A stretch of DNA of 64,000 nucleotides from CBDEUK01 sp965250225 (GCA_965250225.1 CBDFNQ010000036.1:180698-244697), one strand, 5' to 3'; shown: positions 24,790 to 34,506, counted from the stretch's first letter. Made by a program: numbers and translations. The notes: generated by a model from the letters alone, not told the origin.

Positions 24790-26649
24790 TTAGCCTGGAT
24801 CACCGGAATTATCTAGTAAATAGTGATCGAATAATCTGCGTGCAATTGGTGCTGCGCTGGCAGAACCACTGCCTCCATTTTCAACCAGGATAGCAATCGC
24901 TATCTTTGGATCATCTACCGGAGCAAATGCAATAAACCAGGCGTGGTCGTGAAATTCTTCTGCCAGTTCTTCTTTTTCATACTCCTCATCTTGTGCAATA
25001 CCAACAACCTGTGCTGTTCCAGTCTTGCCAGCAAATTGATATGCCGCATTAAATCCGCTACGGCGTGCCGTACCTGATGCATGATGAACAACATTTTTCA
25101 TAGCTGTAACAACAATTTGCCAATGCTCCTGATTTTCACTCGAAATATTATTCGCCACCAAAGATTTCACATGAGTTTCGACATTATCAACAGGATCAAA
25201 TATTGATTTTACGATATGTGGCTTATATACAGTGCCCTGATTTGCCAGTGACGAAGTGGCAGTTGCAAGTTGTAATGGTGTGACTAATGTATAACCTTGA
25301 CCAATACCAACAATCAAAGTTTCACCTGGATACCAGGGTTGATTATATGTTTTCTCCTTCCACTCACGCGATGGTAATAATGCTCTGGATTCTCCAAAAA
25401 TATCAATCCCAGTTTTTTTACCAAAACCAAATTGAGCTAAACCAGTAAAGATCTGATCAATACCCATAGCATAAGCCAGCGTATAAAAATACACATCACA
25501 AGATTGCATAATGGCATAATTCAAATCTGCATAACCATGCCCTTGTTTTTTCCAATCCCGATAACGATGCTCATGTCCTTTTAATGAATACCAGCCTGGG
25601 CACCAAACTTCTTCTTGCGAATTAATCGAATCCGATTCCAGCGCTGAAAAAGCCAGGAACGGTTTTATCGTGGAACCTGGAGGATACTTACCATTCAAGG
25701 CCCGGTTAATTAAAGGCCTATCATTTGAATCAAGTAAGGCCTGATAGGACTTCGTATCAATACCATTGACAAATAAATTAGGATCATAGGATGGTGCACT
25801 GACAAATGCTAATATGTCACCATTCTGTGGATCTATCGCAACAATAGCACCACGCTTATCTACCAGAGCTTCGTTAGCTAATTTTTGCAATGAAAGATCG
25901 AGACTTAAATGTATATTTTTTCCTGATGCAGGCGCTTTACGATCGAGAACACGGATGATCCTGCCCTGAGCATTTACTTCTACTTGTTGATAACCAACCT
26001 TGCCGTGCAGTCGATCTTCATACGATTTTTCTACTCCAAGCTTACCAATATGAGTCGTCCCACTGTAATTAGAATGATCGAGTGTCTTTAATTCCTCTTC
26101 ATCAATCCGACCAACATAACCAATAGAATGAACTGTTGTATCACCATGAGGATAATATCGATTTAATCGTGCAACAACATTTGCACCATTCAACCTATGG
26201 CTGTTTACTGAAAGTAGTGCTACTTCTTCTTCTGTTAAATTAAAACGAATTGGAATACTTTCGAATGGTCGCTTCTTTTTACTTCGTAAAGTAAAACGAG
26301 TTAATTCTTCATCACTGATTGCGATTAGTGTTCGTAGATACTTTATCGTTTCTTCCAGATTTTCTATGCGTTCGCGAGTAATTTCCAGACTAAATGAAGG
26401 ATGATTATCAGCAAGCAATACACCGTCACGGCTGTATATCAGACCTCTTATTGGTGCAATAGGCAGGACTTTAACGCGATTGTCCTGTGACAGCGTCTTA
26501 AAATGATCGTATTGAAGAATTTGTAAATTAAAAATTCGGAAAAGAATCAACAACAGAAAAAAGAATATCGACAAAGACGCAACAAACAAACGAAGATGAA
26601 TAATTTGTTGCTGCTGATCTTTATTATCAAGAATTAATCTTTTATGCAC
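24790..26649 (-). CDS. mrdA: Penicillin-binding protein 2
   Basis: A 619-aa class B high-molecular-mass PBP, the transpeptidase of the elongasome. It has a short cytoplasmic tail and one membrane anchor (about 20-45), a dimerisation/pedestal domain (60-240) and a transpeptidase domain with STIK (S326, K329), SCD (383-385, the SxD form usual for PBP2) and KTG (542-544). Length is close to E. coli PBP2 (633 aa). Paired with RodA as its cognate polymerase; 6 bp from mreD. Confidence 0.96.
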   Translation of the reverse strand: MHKRLILDNKDQQQQIIHLRLFVASLSIFFFLLLILFRIFNLQILQYDHFKTLSQDNRVKVLPIAPIRGLIYSRDGVLLADNHPSFSLEITRERIENLEETIKYLRTLIAISDEELTRFTLRSKKKRPFESIPIRFNLTEEEVALLSVNSHRLNGANVVARLNRYYPHGDTTVHSIGYVGRIDEEELKTLDHSNYSGTTHIGKLGVEKSYEDRLHGKVGYQQVEVNAQGRIIRVLDRKAPASGKNIHLSLDLSLQKLANEALVDKRGAIVAIDPQNGDILAFVSAPSYDPNLFVNGIDTKSYQALLDSNDRPLINRALNGKYPPGSTIKPFLAFSALESDSINSQEEVWCPGWYSLKGHEHRYRDWKKQGHGYADLNYAIMQSCDVYFYTLAYAMGIDQIFTGLAQFGFGKKTGIDIFGESRALLPSREWKEKTYNQPWYPGETLIVGIGQGYTLVTPLQLATATSSLANQGTVYKPHIVKSIFDPVDNVETHVKSLVANNISSENQEHWQIVVTAMKNVVHHASGTARRSGFNAAYQFAGKTGTAQVVGIAQDEEYEKEELAEEFHDHAWFIAFAPVDDPKIAIAILVENGGSGSASAAPIARRLFDHYLLDNSGDPG

Positions 26650-26655
26650 ACCTAA

Positions 26656-27144
26656 TCAAAACACATCATATTTACGCCGAACATCTCTCAACACAATGAA
26701 TAACCAGGGCCAAAGAAGCATATTCGTGAATGCAGACATCCAGTACATCCAGCTTATTTCAGGAGACCCGGTTAAACTTTGCACCCACAATGACAGTAAC
26801 AGGTAAAAACTCATTAGAAAACCGACAATAGCTGATTGTTGAACTAGCGAATATACTCTGATCCGTTGATACGACTTGATGATCAGAAATGCAAGCAAGG
26901 CATAACTCATGGCATTAAGACCCAGTATCGTACCTTGTAAAACATCAATTAATAAACCAAGAACCCAGGCGGTTCCAATACCAATCCGATTTGGCAAAGC
27001 CATTACCCAATAAATTAAAACCAATGCAACCCAGGCTGGTCGCCAGAAAGTTGCCCATTCAGGTAACGGCATTGCCGTTAACATGAAGGCCACCAGAAAG
27101 CTCAAAAAGATAATGAGGCTACCGTGTTGTTTATCAATATTCAT
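26656..27144 (-). CDS. mreD: Rod-shape-determining protein MreD
   Basis: A 162-aa inner-membrane protein with about five helices and almost no soluble part; LPEWATFWRPAWVALVLIYW (28-47) and IGIGTAWVLGLLIDVLQGTILG, the latter truncated here to its first 20 residues in the family motif, are MreD hallmarks. It bridges MreC to the elongation complex. Its ATG overlaps the mreC stop by 4 nt. Normal length (E. coli 162 aa). Confidence 0.94.
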   Translation of the reverse strand: MNIDKQHGSLIIFLSFLVAFMLTAMPLPEWATFWRPAWVALVLIYWVMALPNRIGIGTAWVLGLLIDVLQGTILGLNAMSYALLAFLIIKSYQRIRVYSLVQQSAIVGFLMSFYLLLSLWVQSLTGSPEISWMYWMSAFTNMLLWPWLFIVLRDVRRKYDVF

Positions 27145-28010
27145 GGCAAATAAGCGAAGTCACTCGTGTTAATACCATATTCACTAACACGTTCCTGTGG
27201 CCAAACCAATAACACTTCTCGACTCTGTCCCAACCTGGCACTGGCCTTAACGAGGATTTTTGCAAACGGCTCACCGGGATCGAGTGAAATTTTTTCAACC
27301 ACGCCTACTGGATAACCCGCAGGAAAGCGCCTGCCTAATCCTGAAGAAACAATCAAGTCCCCAATGTTAATATCTGCGTTAGTTGGTAAATGTTCTAATA
27401 TCAAGAGATCTCTTTGCCCGCTACCAATCGCTATCGCCCGTAGCCCGTTTCGATTAATTTCGACTGGTAAAGAATGTGTTGGATCAGTAATTAATAAAAC
27501 ATCGCTATAAAATGGACTGACGTGAACGATTTGCCCCATGATTCCTGTTGCGTCCAAAATCGGTTGTCCATCGTATGCACCTTGATTCTGACCCTTATTA
27601 ATTCGTATTTGATGCCTAAATGGTTGTAAGTCAACTGCCATTAGTTCAGCGATCAAAACTCTCTCCGAAAGTTTTAATGAAGATTCAAACAGCTGTCGTA
27701 AACGATCATTCTCGGCCTGCAGAATTGCATAACGTTGTAATTTTGAATTTAATAATAATTGCTCTTCTTTCAGAGACTTATTTTCCCCCAATAACTCTTG
27801 GTGCGAAATAATACTTTCATTCATCGAAGAAACAAATTTGATCGGTAAATTTACTACATACTGGATAGGATAAATAACTGTTGATAATGCAGAACGTATT
27901 GAATTTAGATGGCTAAAACGGTGATCAAGGAACATCACCACAATTGAGATAACAATAAAAGCAACAATCCGAATGTTGGCTGAACGGGTGGTTTGAAATA
28001 ATCTGTCCAC
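27141..28010 (-). CDS. mreC: Rod-shape-determining protein MreC
   Basis: A 289-aa bitopic periplasmic protein with one N-terminal membrane helix (about 13-28), a coiled coil (62-105, QELLGENKSLKEEQLLLNSK and on) and two beta-barrel domains (about 115-270) with GLRAIAIGSGQRDLLILEHL and the terminal EVLLVWP. It activates PBP2-RodA and links the MreB filament to the periplasm. The gap to mreB is 23 bp. It ends shorter than E. coli MreC (367 aa) because the long disordered tail is absent. Confidence 0.95.
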   Translation of the reverse strand: MDRLFQTTRSANIRIVAFIVISIVVMFLDHRFSHLNSIRSALSTVIYPIQYVVNLPIKFVSSMNESIISHQELLGENKSLKEEQLLLNSKLQRYAILQAENDRLRQLFESSLKLSERVLIAELMAVDLQPFRHQIRINKGQNQGAYDGQPILDATGIMGQIVHVSPFYSDVLLITDPTHSLPVEINRNGLRAIAIGSGQRDLLILEHLPTNADINIGDLIVSSGLGRRFPAGYPVGVVEKISLDPGEPFAKILVKASARLGQSREVLLVWPQERVSEYGINTSDFAYLP

Positions 28011-28033
28011 GTTATCAGCCGCTAATCATACTG

Positions 28034-29080
28034 TTATTCGACAGCGAGAATATCGTGGCCATATTCCTCTATCATTTCCAGATAACGGCCACCACCACGA
28101 GCAACGCAGGTTAAAGGATCCTCTGCAACAATAACTGGCAAACCAGTTTCTTCCATCAATAATCTATCTATATCAGTCAACAAGGCACCTCCGCCTGTCA
28201 GAACAAGACCTCGTTCAGCAACATCAGAACCTAATTCAGGCGGTGTTTTCTCTAATGCATTTTTCACAGCACCAACAATACCCGCCAATGGTTCCTGCAA
28301 AGCTTCCAACACTTCATTACTATTCAAGGTAAAACTTCGTGGTATCCCTTCAGCTAGATTTCGACCACGCACTTCAATTTCTTTAACTTCATTTGCCGGA
28401 TATGCGCAACCGATCTCATGTTTAATGCGTTCAGCAGTTGCGTCTCCAATTAAGCTGCCATAATTACGTCGGATATAAGCGATAATAGCTTCATCAAAAC
28501 GATCACCACCAATACGAACGGAATCAGAGTAGACAATTCCGTTCAGTGATATCACTGCAACTTCTGTGGTACCACCACCGATATCCAGAACCATAGAACC
28601 CCTGGCATCACTGACAGGCATTCCAGCACCAATGGCTGCAGCCATTGGTTCTTCGATCAAGTACACGCTGCGAGCACCAGCCCCTGCAGCGGATTCCTTG
28701 ATGGCACGTCGTTCTACCTGGGTTGAACCACAAGGCACACACACCAGAACTCGAGGGCTGGGTTTGAACAAAGTGCCTCCGTGTGCCTGGTGAATAAAAT
28801 ATTGCAACATTTTCTCGGTCACGGTGAAATCAGCAATCACTCCGTCCTTTAGAGGGCGAATAGCCTTGATATGAGCTGGCGTACGTCCAAGCATGCGTTT
28901 CGCTTCGGCACCAACGGCTATAATCGACTTGACCTTAATATTATCGCCTTCCTTACGTATCGCGACCACAGATGGCTCATTCAGCACGATGCCCTTACCA
29001 CGCAGGTAAATCAGTGTATTGGCTGTACCCAGATCAATGGATAAGTCGTTGGAAAATAAGCCTCTTATATAACTGAACAT
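28034..29080 (-). CDS. mreB: Rod-shape-determining actin homologue MreB
   Basis: A 348-aa bacterial actin that forms membrane-bound filaments orienting the cell-elongation machinery. Nucleotide-binding motifs are visible: DLGTANTLIY (phosphate 1), LDIGGGTTEVAVIS (phosphate 2) and LTGGGALL (adenosine). The N-terminal MFSYIRGLFSND is the amphipathic membrane-binding segment. First gene of a minus-strand run mreB-mreC-mreD-mrdA-rodA-mltB-rlpA-dacA-dat-queD. Its 5' region holds a consensus-like -10 and two palindromes. Confidence 0.97.
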   Translation of the reverse strand: MFSYIRGLFSNDLSIDLGTANTLIYLRGKGIVLNEPSVVAIRKEGDNIKVKSIIAVGAEAKRMLGRTPAHIKAIRPLKDGVIADFTVTEKMLQYFIHQAHGGTLFKPSPRVLVCVPCGSTQVERRAIKESAAGAGARSVYLIEEPMAAAIGAGMPVSDARGSMVLDIGGGTTEVAVISLNGIVYSDSVRIGGDRFDEAIIAYIRRNYGSLIGDATAERIKHEIGCAYPANEVKEIEVRGRNLAEGIPRSFTLNSNEVLEALQEPLAGIVGAVKNALEKTPPELGSDVAERGLVLTGGGALLTDIDRLLMEETGLPVIVAEDPLTCVARGGGRYLEMIEEYGHDILAVE

Positions 29081-29107
29081 AGATTATTTACTGTTATTTG
29101 GATATGT

Positions 29108-29163
29108 GGCATAGAGATATGCCTCTATTATTTCTCTGATGAAATCATCAGTATTTTATTATA
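29108..29163 (-). promoter_or_regulatory. mreB promoter region with two palindromes
   Basis: On the minus strand a perfect TATAAT (29163-29158) lies 78 nt before the mreB ATG; no convincing -35 is seen 16-18 nt away. Just downstream are CTGATGA-AA-TCATCAG (29136-29151, perfect 7-bp arms) and GGCATA-GAGA-TATGCC (29108-29123). They could be operators or consecutive 5'-UTR hairpins. The whole 270-bp gap (29081-29350) is the divergent control region for mreB and gatC. Confidence 0.45.
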
Positions 29164-29350
29164 CTGTTCGCTCGGTTTGTGGCCTGATGGCGCGCAGTCC
29201 CTAAAGCTTGTTTCTTGTCGATATTTACTAAAAATCTACAATTCTCGGCAAAAAATCACAATCGCCTAGTGTATCTTTGGAGAGCGCTTTGGGCAAGTTA
29301 GAGAATGTGTTAAATTTCTCCTTTTTTCAATCAATAACGGGACAATATTG

Positions 29351-29638
29351 ATGTCACTCGACAAAAGTAATATAGAAGAAATTGCCTGGCTTTCCAGGCT
29401 TTCGATCAACGATTCTGAAATAGCAGGATACGCAGATGATCTCAGTAATATTTTACAGTTGGTTGAACAGATGAATTCTGTTGATACCACTGGCATCAAA
29501 CCATTAGCTCATCCACTTGAAATTAATGCGCGCTTACGCCCTGATGTGGTCACCGAGAAAAACCAGCAAGAATTGTTTCAATCGATAGCTCCTGATGTCG
29601 AAGAAGGCCACTATCTAGTTCCTAAAGTTATTGAATGA
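29351..29638 (+). CDS. gatC: Asp/Glu-tRNA amidotransferase subunit C
   Basis: A 95-aa small subunit that stabilises the GatA-GatB interface in the enzyme that amidates Glu-tRNA(Gln) and Asp-tRNA(Asn). Typical features are IEEIAWLSRLSI at the start, ILQLVEQMNSVDTTGIKPLAHP in the middle (shown only to its recognisable part, LAHP near residue 55) and VPKVIE at the end. The ATG at 29351 is chosen over the adjacent TTG. First gene of gatCAB, 49 bp before gatA. Confidence 0.94.
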   Translation: MSLDKSNIEEIAWLSRLSINDSEIAGYADDLSNILQLVEQMNSVDTTGIKPLAHPLEINARLRPDVVTEKNQQELFQSIAPDVEEGHYLVPKVIE

Positions 29639-29687
29639 TCGAATCTGATAGTCATCACAAATTTAAAAAAAATTATTGTAAATTCCC

Positions 29688-31142
29688 ATGTATAAAAAAA
29701 GTCTAACCGAACTTAGCCACGCTCTTGATAAAAATGAAATCAATAGCCTGGAACTAACTCAGGTATTTCTTGAACGGATTGATCGGCACAATGCTGAACT
29801 AAACTGTTTTATCACCATTAGTCATGAATACGCTTTGGAGCAAGCAAAGCTTGCCGATCAGCAAAGACAAAATAAACAACACACTGAGTTAACCGGTATC
29901 CCAATCGCTCAAAAAGATATTTTCTGTACAAAGGGCATTAAAACAAGCTGCGCATCAAAGATGCTGGATAATTTTATCTCACCCTATGATGCAACCGTGA
30001 TAGAAAAATGTAATCACGCGGGACTGGTTCAGTTAGGTAAAACGAATATGGATGAATTTGCAATGGGCTCGTCCAATGAAACCAGTTTTTATGGCAACGT
30101 TGCCAACCCCTGGGATACTAACCGTGTACCTGGTGGTTCCTCCGGCGGTTCTGCATCTGCAGTCGCCGCTTGCCTTGCACCAGCTGCCACAGGAACTGAT
30201 ACCGGCGGTTCAATCAGACAACCCGCCTCTCTATGTGGTTTGACGGGTTTGAAACCCACTTATGGACGTGTCTCACGATATGGCATGATCGCGTTTGCTT
30301 CCAGTCTTGATCAAGGCGGTCCAATGACACGCACGGCGGAGGATGCTGCTTTATTACTAAATGTTATGGCTGGCTTTGATCCAAAAGATTCCACCTCTCT
30401 TGACAAGGATGTTCCGGATTACACACAGGAACTGAATCACTCTATTGAAGGCATGAAAATTGGCCTGCCAAAAGAATATTTTGATGAAAACCTGGATGAC
30501 TCAATAGCAAAAGTTATCGAAGAAGCCATCAAAGAATTTGAAAAAATGGGTGCACGTCTGCATGAAGTGACACTGCCAAACACGGAGCTTTCCATTCCTG
30601 CTTATTATGTCGTTGCACCTGCAGAATGTTCATCAAATCTTTCGCGTTTTGATGGTGTACGTTTTGGATATCGTTGTGAGGATCCGCATGATCTCTCTGA
30701 TCTCTATTGTCGCTCACGAGGTGAAGGCTTTGGTAAGGAAGTCAAACGACGCATTATGATTGGTACCTATGTCTTATCAGCGGGTTATTACGATGCCTAT
30801 TATTTAAAAGCACAGCAAATCAGAAGGCTGATCAAAGAAGACTTTCAGGCCGTATTAAATGACGTCGATGTGATCATGAGTCCGGCAACACCCGGTACAG
30901 CCTTTAAACTTAATGAAAAAACGGACGACCCCGTAAGTATGTATCTATCTGATATCTATACTGTTTCAGTTAACCTTGCCGGTTTACCGGCAATTTCTAT
31001 TCCTGCTGGTTTTCACCAAAACTTGCCGGTTGGAATGCAAATCATAGGAAATTATTTTGCCGAATCACGTTTACTGAATCTAGCCCATCAATACCAACAA
31101 GTTACTGACTGGCACCAACAAATACCGGAGGCCTTTCAATGA
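29688..31142 (+). CDS. gatA: Asp/Glu-tRNA amidotransferase subunit A
   Basis: A 484-aa amidase-signature enzyme that hydrolyses glutamine and channels ammonia to GatB. The Ser-cisSer-Lys triad is readable: K76 in IAQKD, S151 in GGSSGGS and S175 in TGGSIRQP. The substrate-pocket region (DIYTVSVNLAGLPAISIPAG, about 424-443) is conserved. Overlaps gatB by ATGA. The presence of gatCAB means glutaminyl- and/or asparaginyl-tRNA is made by the indirect route in this organism. Confidence 0.97.
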   Translation: MYKKSLTELSHALDKNEINSLELTQVFLERIDRHNAELNCFITISHEYALEQAKLADQQRQNKQHTELTGIPIAQKDIFCTKGIKTSCASKMLDNFISPYDATVIEKCNHAGLVQLGKTNMDEFAMGSSNETSFYGNVANPWDTNRVPGGSSGGSASAVAACLAPAATGTDTGGSIRQPASLCGLTGLKPTYGRVSRYGMIAFASSLDQGGPMTRTAEDAALLLNVMAGFDPKDSTSLDKDVPDYTQELNHSIEGMKIGLPKEYFDENLDDSIAKVIEEAIKEFEKMGARLHEVTLPNTELSIPAYYVVAPAECSSNLSRFDGVRFGYRCEDPHDLSDLYCRSRGEGFGKEVKRRIMIGTYVLSAGYYDAYYLKAQQIRRLIKEDFQAVLNDVDVIMSPATPGTAFKLNEKTDDPVSMYLSDIYTVSVNLAGLPAISIPAGFHQNLPVGMQIIGNYFAESRLLNLAHQYQQVTDWHQQIPEAFQ

Positions 31143-32584
31143 GTCAATGGGAAACCGTTATCGGCCTGGAGATCCATTGCCAGTTAGCCACTAATAGCAA
31201 AATCTTTTCATCTGCTGCAACTCAGTACGGTGCCGAAGCCAATGTCCAGGCCTGTGCTGTTGACCTGGGTCTACCTGGTGTTTTACCGGTATTGAATGAA
31301 GAAGTTGTACGCATGGCCATTAAATTTGGATTGGCTGTCGACGCTGAGATTGGTGATTATTCAGTCTTCGCCCGCAAAAATTATTTTTATCCTGACTTAC
31401 CCAAAGGTTATCAAATTAGTCAGTTTGAATTACCGATTGTCGGCAAAGGTAAACTTGATATTGAACTCGAAGACGGGACAGTAAAAACGATCGGTATTAC
31501 TCGTGCTCATCTGGAAGAAGATGCCGGTAAATCCGTTCATGATGGGTTTGGTAATAGGACCGGCATTGATCTGAATCGTGCTGGAACGCCATTAATTGAA
31601 ATTGTTTCCGAGCCGGATATGCGTGATGCTAAAGAAGCCGTTGCCTACATGAAAAAAATTCATAACCTGGTGCGCTACCTGGAAATTTCTGACGGTAATA
31701 TGCAAGAAGGTTCATTTCGGTGTGACGCGAATGTTTCGGTCCGTACTAAAGGAGAAAGCGAGTTAGGAACACGAACAGAATTAAAAAATATCAACTCTTT
31801 CCGTTTCGTAGAACAAGCTATCAATTATGAGGTTGATAGACAAATTGATACCTTGGAAACAGGTGGCAAAATTACTCAGGAAACGCGCCTGTATGATCCA
31901 GGAAAAAATGAAACACGCCCAATGCGCAGCAAGGAAGAAGCCAATGATTATCGTTATTTTCCTGATCCTGATTTACTACCAGTTGTGATAGAAGATGAGT
32001 ATATAGAAAATATCCGTCAACAATTGCCCGAATTACCCGATGCAAAAAAACAACGATTTATTCATGACTATTCTCTTTCCGAATACGATGCAGAGGTATT
32101 AACGGCACAAAAGGAACTCGCCAGCTTTTTTGAAAATGTCGTAACAGAGTCTAGTGCCAAACCCAAACTCTGTGCAAACTGGATTATGGGTAAATTCTCA
32201 GCTGCCCTGAATCGAGACGATAAGCACATAAATGACTCTCCCGTTTCTGCCAATGATCTCGCCCTGTTAATCAAACGAATTGATGACAAAACCATTTCAG
32301 GTAAAATTGCCAAACAGGTGTTTGAGGCTATGTGGAATGGAGAAGGTGACGCCGATAGTATTATTCAAAACAAAGGACTCAAACAGATGTCCGACAGTGG
32401 TGAATTGGAAAAACTGGTTAATGAGATCATTGCAAATAATCCAGATCAGGTTTCACAATATAAAAATAACCCGGATAAACAGGGAAAATTAATTGGCTAT
32501 TTTGTTGGCCAGATGATGAAACAGACGCAGGGCAAAGCCAATCCTCAACAGGTCAACGAATTATTACGCAACAAGCTAAAGTAG
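31139..32584 (+). CDS. gatB: Asp/Glu-tRNA amidotransferase subunit B
   Basis: A 481-aa kinase/transamidase subunit that phosphorylates the misacylated Glu/Asp on tRNA and transfers ammonia. N-terminal cradle signatures include WETVIGLEIHCQL, RKNYFYPDLPKGYQISQ and LEEDAGKS; DPDLLPV closes the cradle. The C-terminal YqeY-like helical tail (about 330-481) contacts tRNA and ends GKANPQQVNELLRNKLK. Ends in a shared terminator with the convergent mtdB. Confidence 0.97.
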   Translation: MSQWETVIGLEIHCQLATNSKIFSSAATQYGAEANVQACAVDLGLPGVLPVLNEEVVRMAIKFGLAVDAEIGDYSVFARKNYFYPDLPKGYQISQFELPIVGKGKLDIELEDGTVKTIGITRAHLEEDAGKSVHDGFGNRTGIDLNRAGTPLIEIVSEPDMRDAKEAVAYMKKIHNLVRYLEISDGNMQEGSFRCDANVSVRTKGESELGTRTELKNINSFRFVEQAINYEVDRQIDTLETGGKITQETRLYDPGKNETRPMRSKEEANDYRYFPDPDLLPVVIEDEYIENIRQQLPELPDAKKQRFIHDYSLSEYDAEVLTAQKELASFFENVVTESSAKPKLCANWIMGKFSAALNRDDKHINDSPVSANDLALLIKRIDDKTISGKIAKQVFEAMWNGEGDADSIIQNKGLKQMSDSGELEKLVNEIIANNPDQVSQYKNNPDKQGKLIGYFVGQMMKQTQGKANPQQVNELLRNKLK

Positions 32585-32611
32585 GGAATAGTATATTATA
32601 GATTTTTTTCA

Positions 32612-32641
32612 CAAAAAAAAGGGCCAAGCAGCCCACTTTTT
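32612..32641. terminator. Bidirectional terminator between gatB and mtdB
   Basis: Hairpin GGGC-CAAGCA-GCCC (32621-32634) with eight A residues on the left and ACTTTTTA on the right. On the minus strand the stem runs into eight T, a good terminator for mtdB; on the plus strand it serves gatB less perfectly. It sits between convergent stops. Confidence 0.7.
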
Positions 32642-32661
32642 ATTTCAATTTTCTAAATAGT

Positions 32662-33582
32662 TTAAGCTGCTTTATCTTTTTTCGACATCCCTTCTAAAAC
32701 AGATAAGGAAAATTCAAACGCATCGGGAAAATCGATCAAAGCGGCTGTTTCTGAGTTCTGGATCTTTTCGAACAAACCGTACTGAGTTTTGTATTTCAAA
32801 TTGCCAATGGCAAGAGAACCTATGCCCCAAAAATTTTGTCCATTTTCCGTCTGTACAGGGCCGTTGTCCTGTGCATCAACCCCTGCAATACCACTTGGCG
32901 GAACAGCATTTGTATCAGCTATCACTAACAGATTTTTTGCCTTGTCTAATACATCAACATCCAGTATTCGAATACCTGCCTTGGCAGCACAGATCAAGAT
33001 ATCCGCATCAGCAACAAGTGCACATTTTTCCTCATAAGTCTGCCCAGACACCCATTCCACATCAACTTTATAACGATCGGCAAATCGTGTAGCAACTTTT
33101 TTATCATCATCTGCGGTTAATTGACAAAGTTTTACTTTCGCACCTTGCTTTGCAGCGAGGACAGCAGTACACAGACCAACTGGACCAGGCCCGAAGACAC
33201 AAACTTTTTTATCTTTTAGTCCATCACCAGATTTTTCATGTAATGCCCTTTCTACCAATGCAACCACACTCGCAGAAGTCGTGTATGCACCGTTTGGATC
33301 AGCAAATACTCCCACCTGAAACGGACCAACCATTGCATCGCCTGCATTGTCCAACATGTCCTTAGCTAGGTGCACATCACGTCCGCCGATAAAAATACCT
33401 GTATCATTAAATCTGCCAGGAGGTCGGGCAAAGATTGAATCCTGAACCATGGGCCCTACTTCGTGAACTTTTATCTTCGTAAACGGTAGTATCTGACTGA
33501 ATCCAGCGTCTGTGGCCAGTGTTACATCAAATGGGCTTATATTCGTACCTGGTGTAAATATGTATAAAATTCGTTGAGCCAT
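32662..33582 (-). CDS. mtdB: NAD(P)-dependent methylene-tetrahydromethanopterin dehydrogenase
   Basis: A 306-aa cytoplasmic dehydrogenase of the MtdA/MtdB family, oxidising methylene-H4MPT (or methylene-H4F) to the methenyl form in bacterial formaldehyde oxidation. The N-terminal part carries the family stretch TPGTNISPFDVTLATDAGF and VQDSIFARPPG; the Rossmann loop VCVFGPGPVGLCTAV is at about 138-152. The ATG at 33582 is preceded by AAGGGA at good spacing; an upstream in-frame start at 33609 would add nine residues. It stands alone here, without the other H4MPT genes (mch, fae, fhc). MtdA and MtdB are hard to tell apart by eye; the length and sequence favour MtdB. Confidence 0.85.
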   Translation of the reverse strand: MAQRILYIFTPGTNISPFDVTLATDAGFSQILPFTKIKVHEVGPMVQDSIFARPPGRFNDTGIFIGGRDVHLAKDMLDNAGDAMVGPFQVGVFADPNGAYTTSASVVALVERALHEKSGDGLKDKKVCVFGPGPVGLCTAVLAAKQGAKVKLCQLTADDDKKVATRFADRYKVDVEWVSGQTYEEKCALVADADILICAAKAGIRILDVDVLDKAKNLLVIADTNAVPPSGIAGVDAQDNGPVQTENGQNFWGIGSLAIGNLKYKTQYGLFEKIQNSETAALIDFPDAFEFSLSVLEGMSKKDKAA

Positions 33583-33720
33583 CTTTAATTCCCTTGTTCT
33601 GTTAACCATCGCGCAATTTAAGAATAATGCCTTCTGCTACTCTTTATCGTCTAGCCGAACACTTTCTTTAATTTAAATCTATCTTTTAATAAAATATTTT
33701 TTTGCTTTATAATCAATAAG

Positions 33721-34506
33721 ATGTCGTATATTGATACTATATATAATCTTGATCAAACTGAAAGCATTCTGTTGTTCTCAAATAATATTGATCAGCAAAC
33801 GATTGAGGTTCGTGAATACAACAATTTACGTTGGCTACAGCTTGAAGGGAATGCCATCCAATCGATCATTAAGACAAACTCACCTGATGTACTCCTGAAT
33901 CCAGTCAATCAGGCTATGATGGCAAGCCTCTGTTTTCCAGAAACAATAAATAAGACATTAAATCTAGGATTTGGAGGTGGGAGTATTGAACGATTTTTCT
34001 GGTCACAATTTCCTGAGGTTAATGTGTCATCCGTTGAATCAAACGAAATAATAATTCATCTAGCCAGAGAATTTTTCAACATTCCTGTTGAGTTTCCTGT
34101 CTACAACACAACAGCAGAACAATTCCTGCAATCTACTACTGAGGAACACTATGATCTTATTCTATGTGATATTTTTGAGAACGAATCTCATCCAGATTGC
34201 CTGTATCAGGACGATTTCTATCACAATGCAACACAGAAATTGAAACAAAATGGTGTTTTATCAATAAACCTCACACCATCAGACGAACAAGATCTGTTGC
34301 AGATCCTGTTGCCACTCAGGCGCGCATTTCCATCAACCAGGCTGTACACACTCCCGGGACACTATAATGTTATTGTGTTTGCTTCTCAGACAATACTGAG
34401 CCCTGATAATGTCAATCAAGTTTGGGTAAATAAAATTGATTCAATCGATGGAATGCGAGTTCGTTCAATCCTGAGCTCACTACAAACACTGCCAAATCCT
34501 GCCTAA
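33721..34506 (+). CDS. Spermidine-synthase-like methyltransferase-fold protein
   Basis: A 261-aa protein with the Rossmann-like fold of spermidine synthases: NLGFGGGSIERFFW (about 80-93) is the nucleotide/SAM-type glycine motif, SVESNE the acidic residue after strand 2, and DLILCDIFE (about 144-152) replaces the catalytic DAY/D..DP loop of true aminopropyltransferases. The aminopropyl-acceptor residues are therefore not convincingly present, so real spermidine synthesis is doubtful; many such 'fused-MFS/spermidine synthase' homologues have no assigned activity. It is divergent from mtdB across 138 bp. No Shine-Dalgarno. Confidence 0.7.
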   Translation: MSYIDTIYNLDQTESILLFSNNIDQQTIEVREYNNLRWLQLEGNAIQSIIKTNSPDVLLNPVNQAMMASLCFPETINKTLNLGFGGGSIERFFWSQFPEVNVSSVESNEIIIHLAREFFNIPVEFPVYNTTAEQFLQSTTEEHYDLILCDIFENESHPDCLYQDDFYHNATQKLKQNGVLSINLTPSDEQDLLQILLPLRRAFPSTRLYTLPGHYNVIVFASQTILSPDNVNQVWVNKIDSIDGMRVRSILSSLQTLPNPA

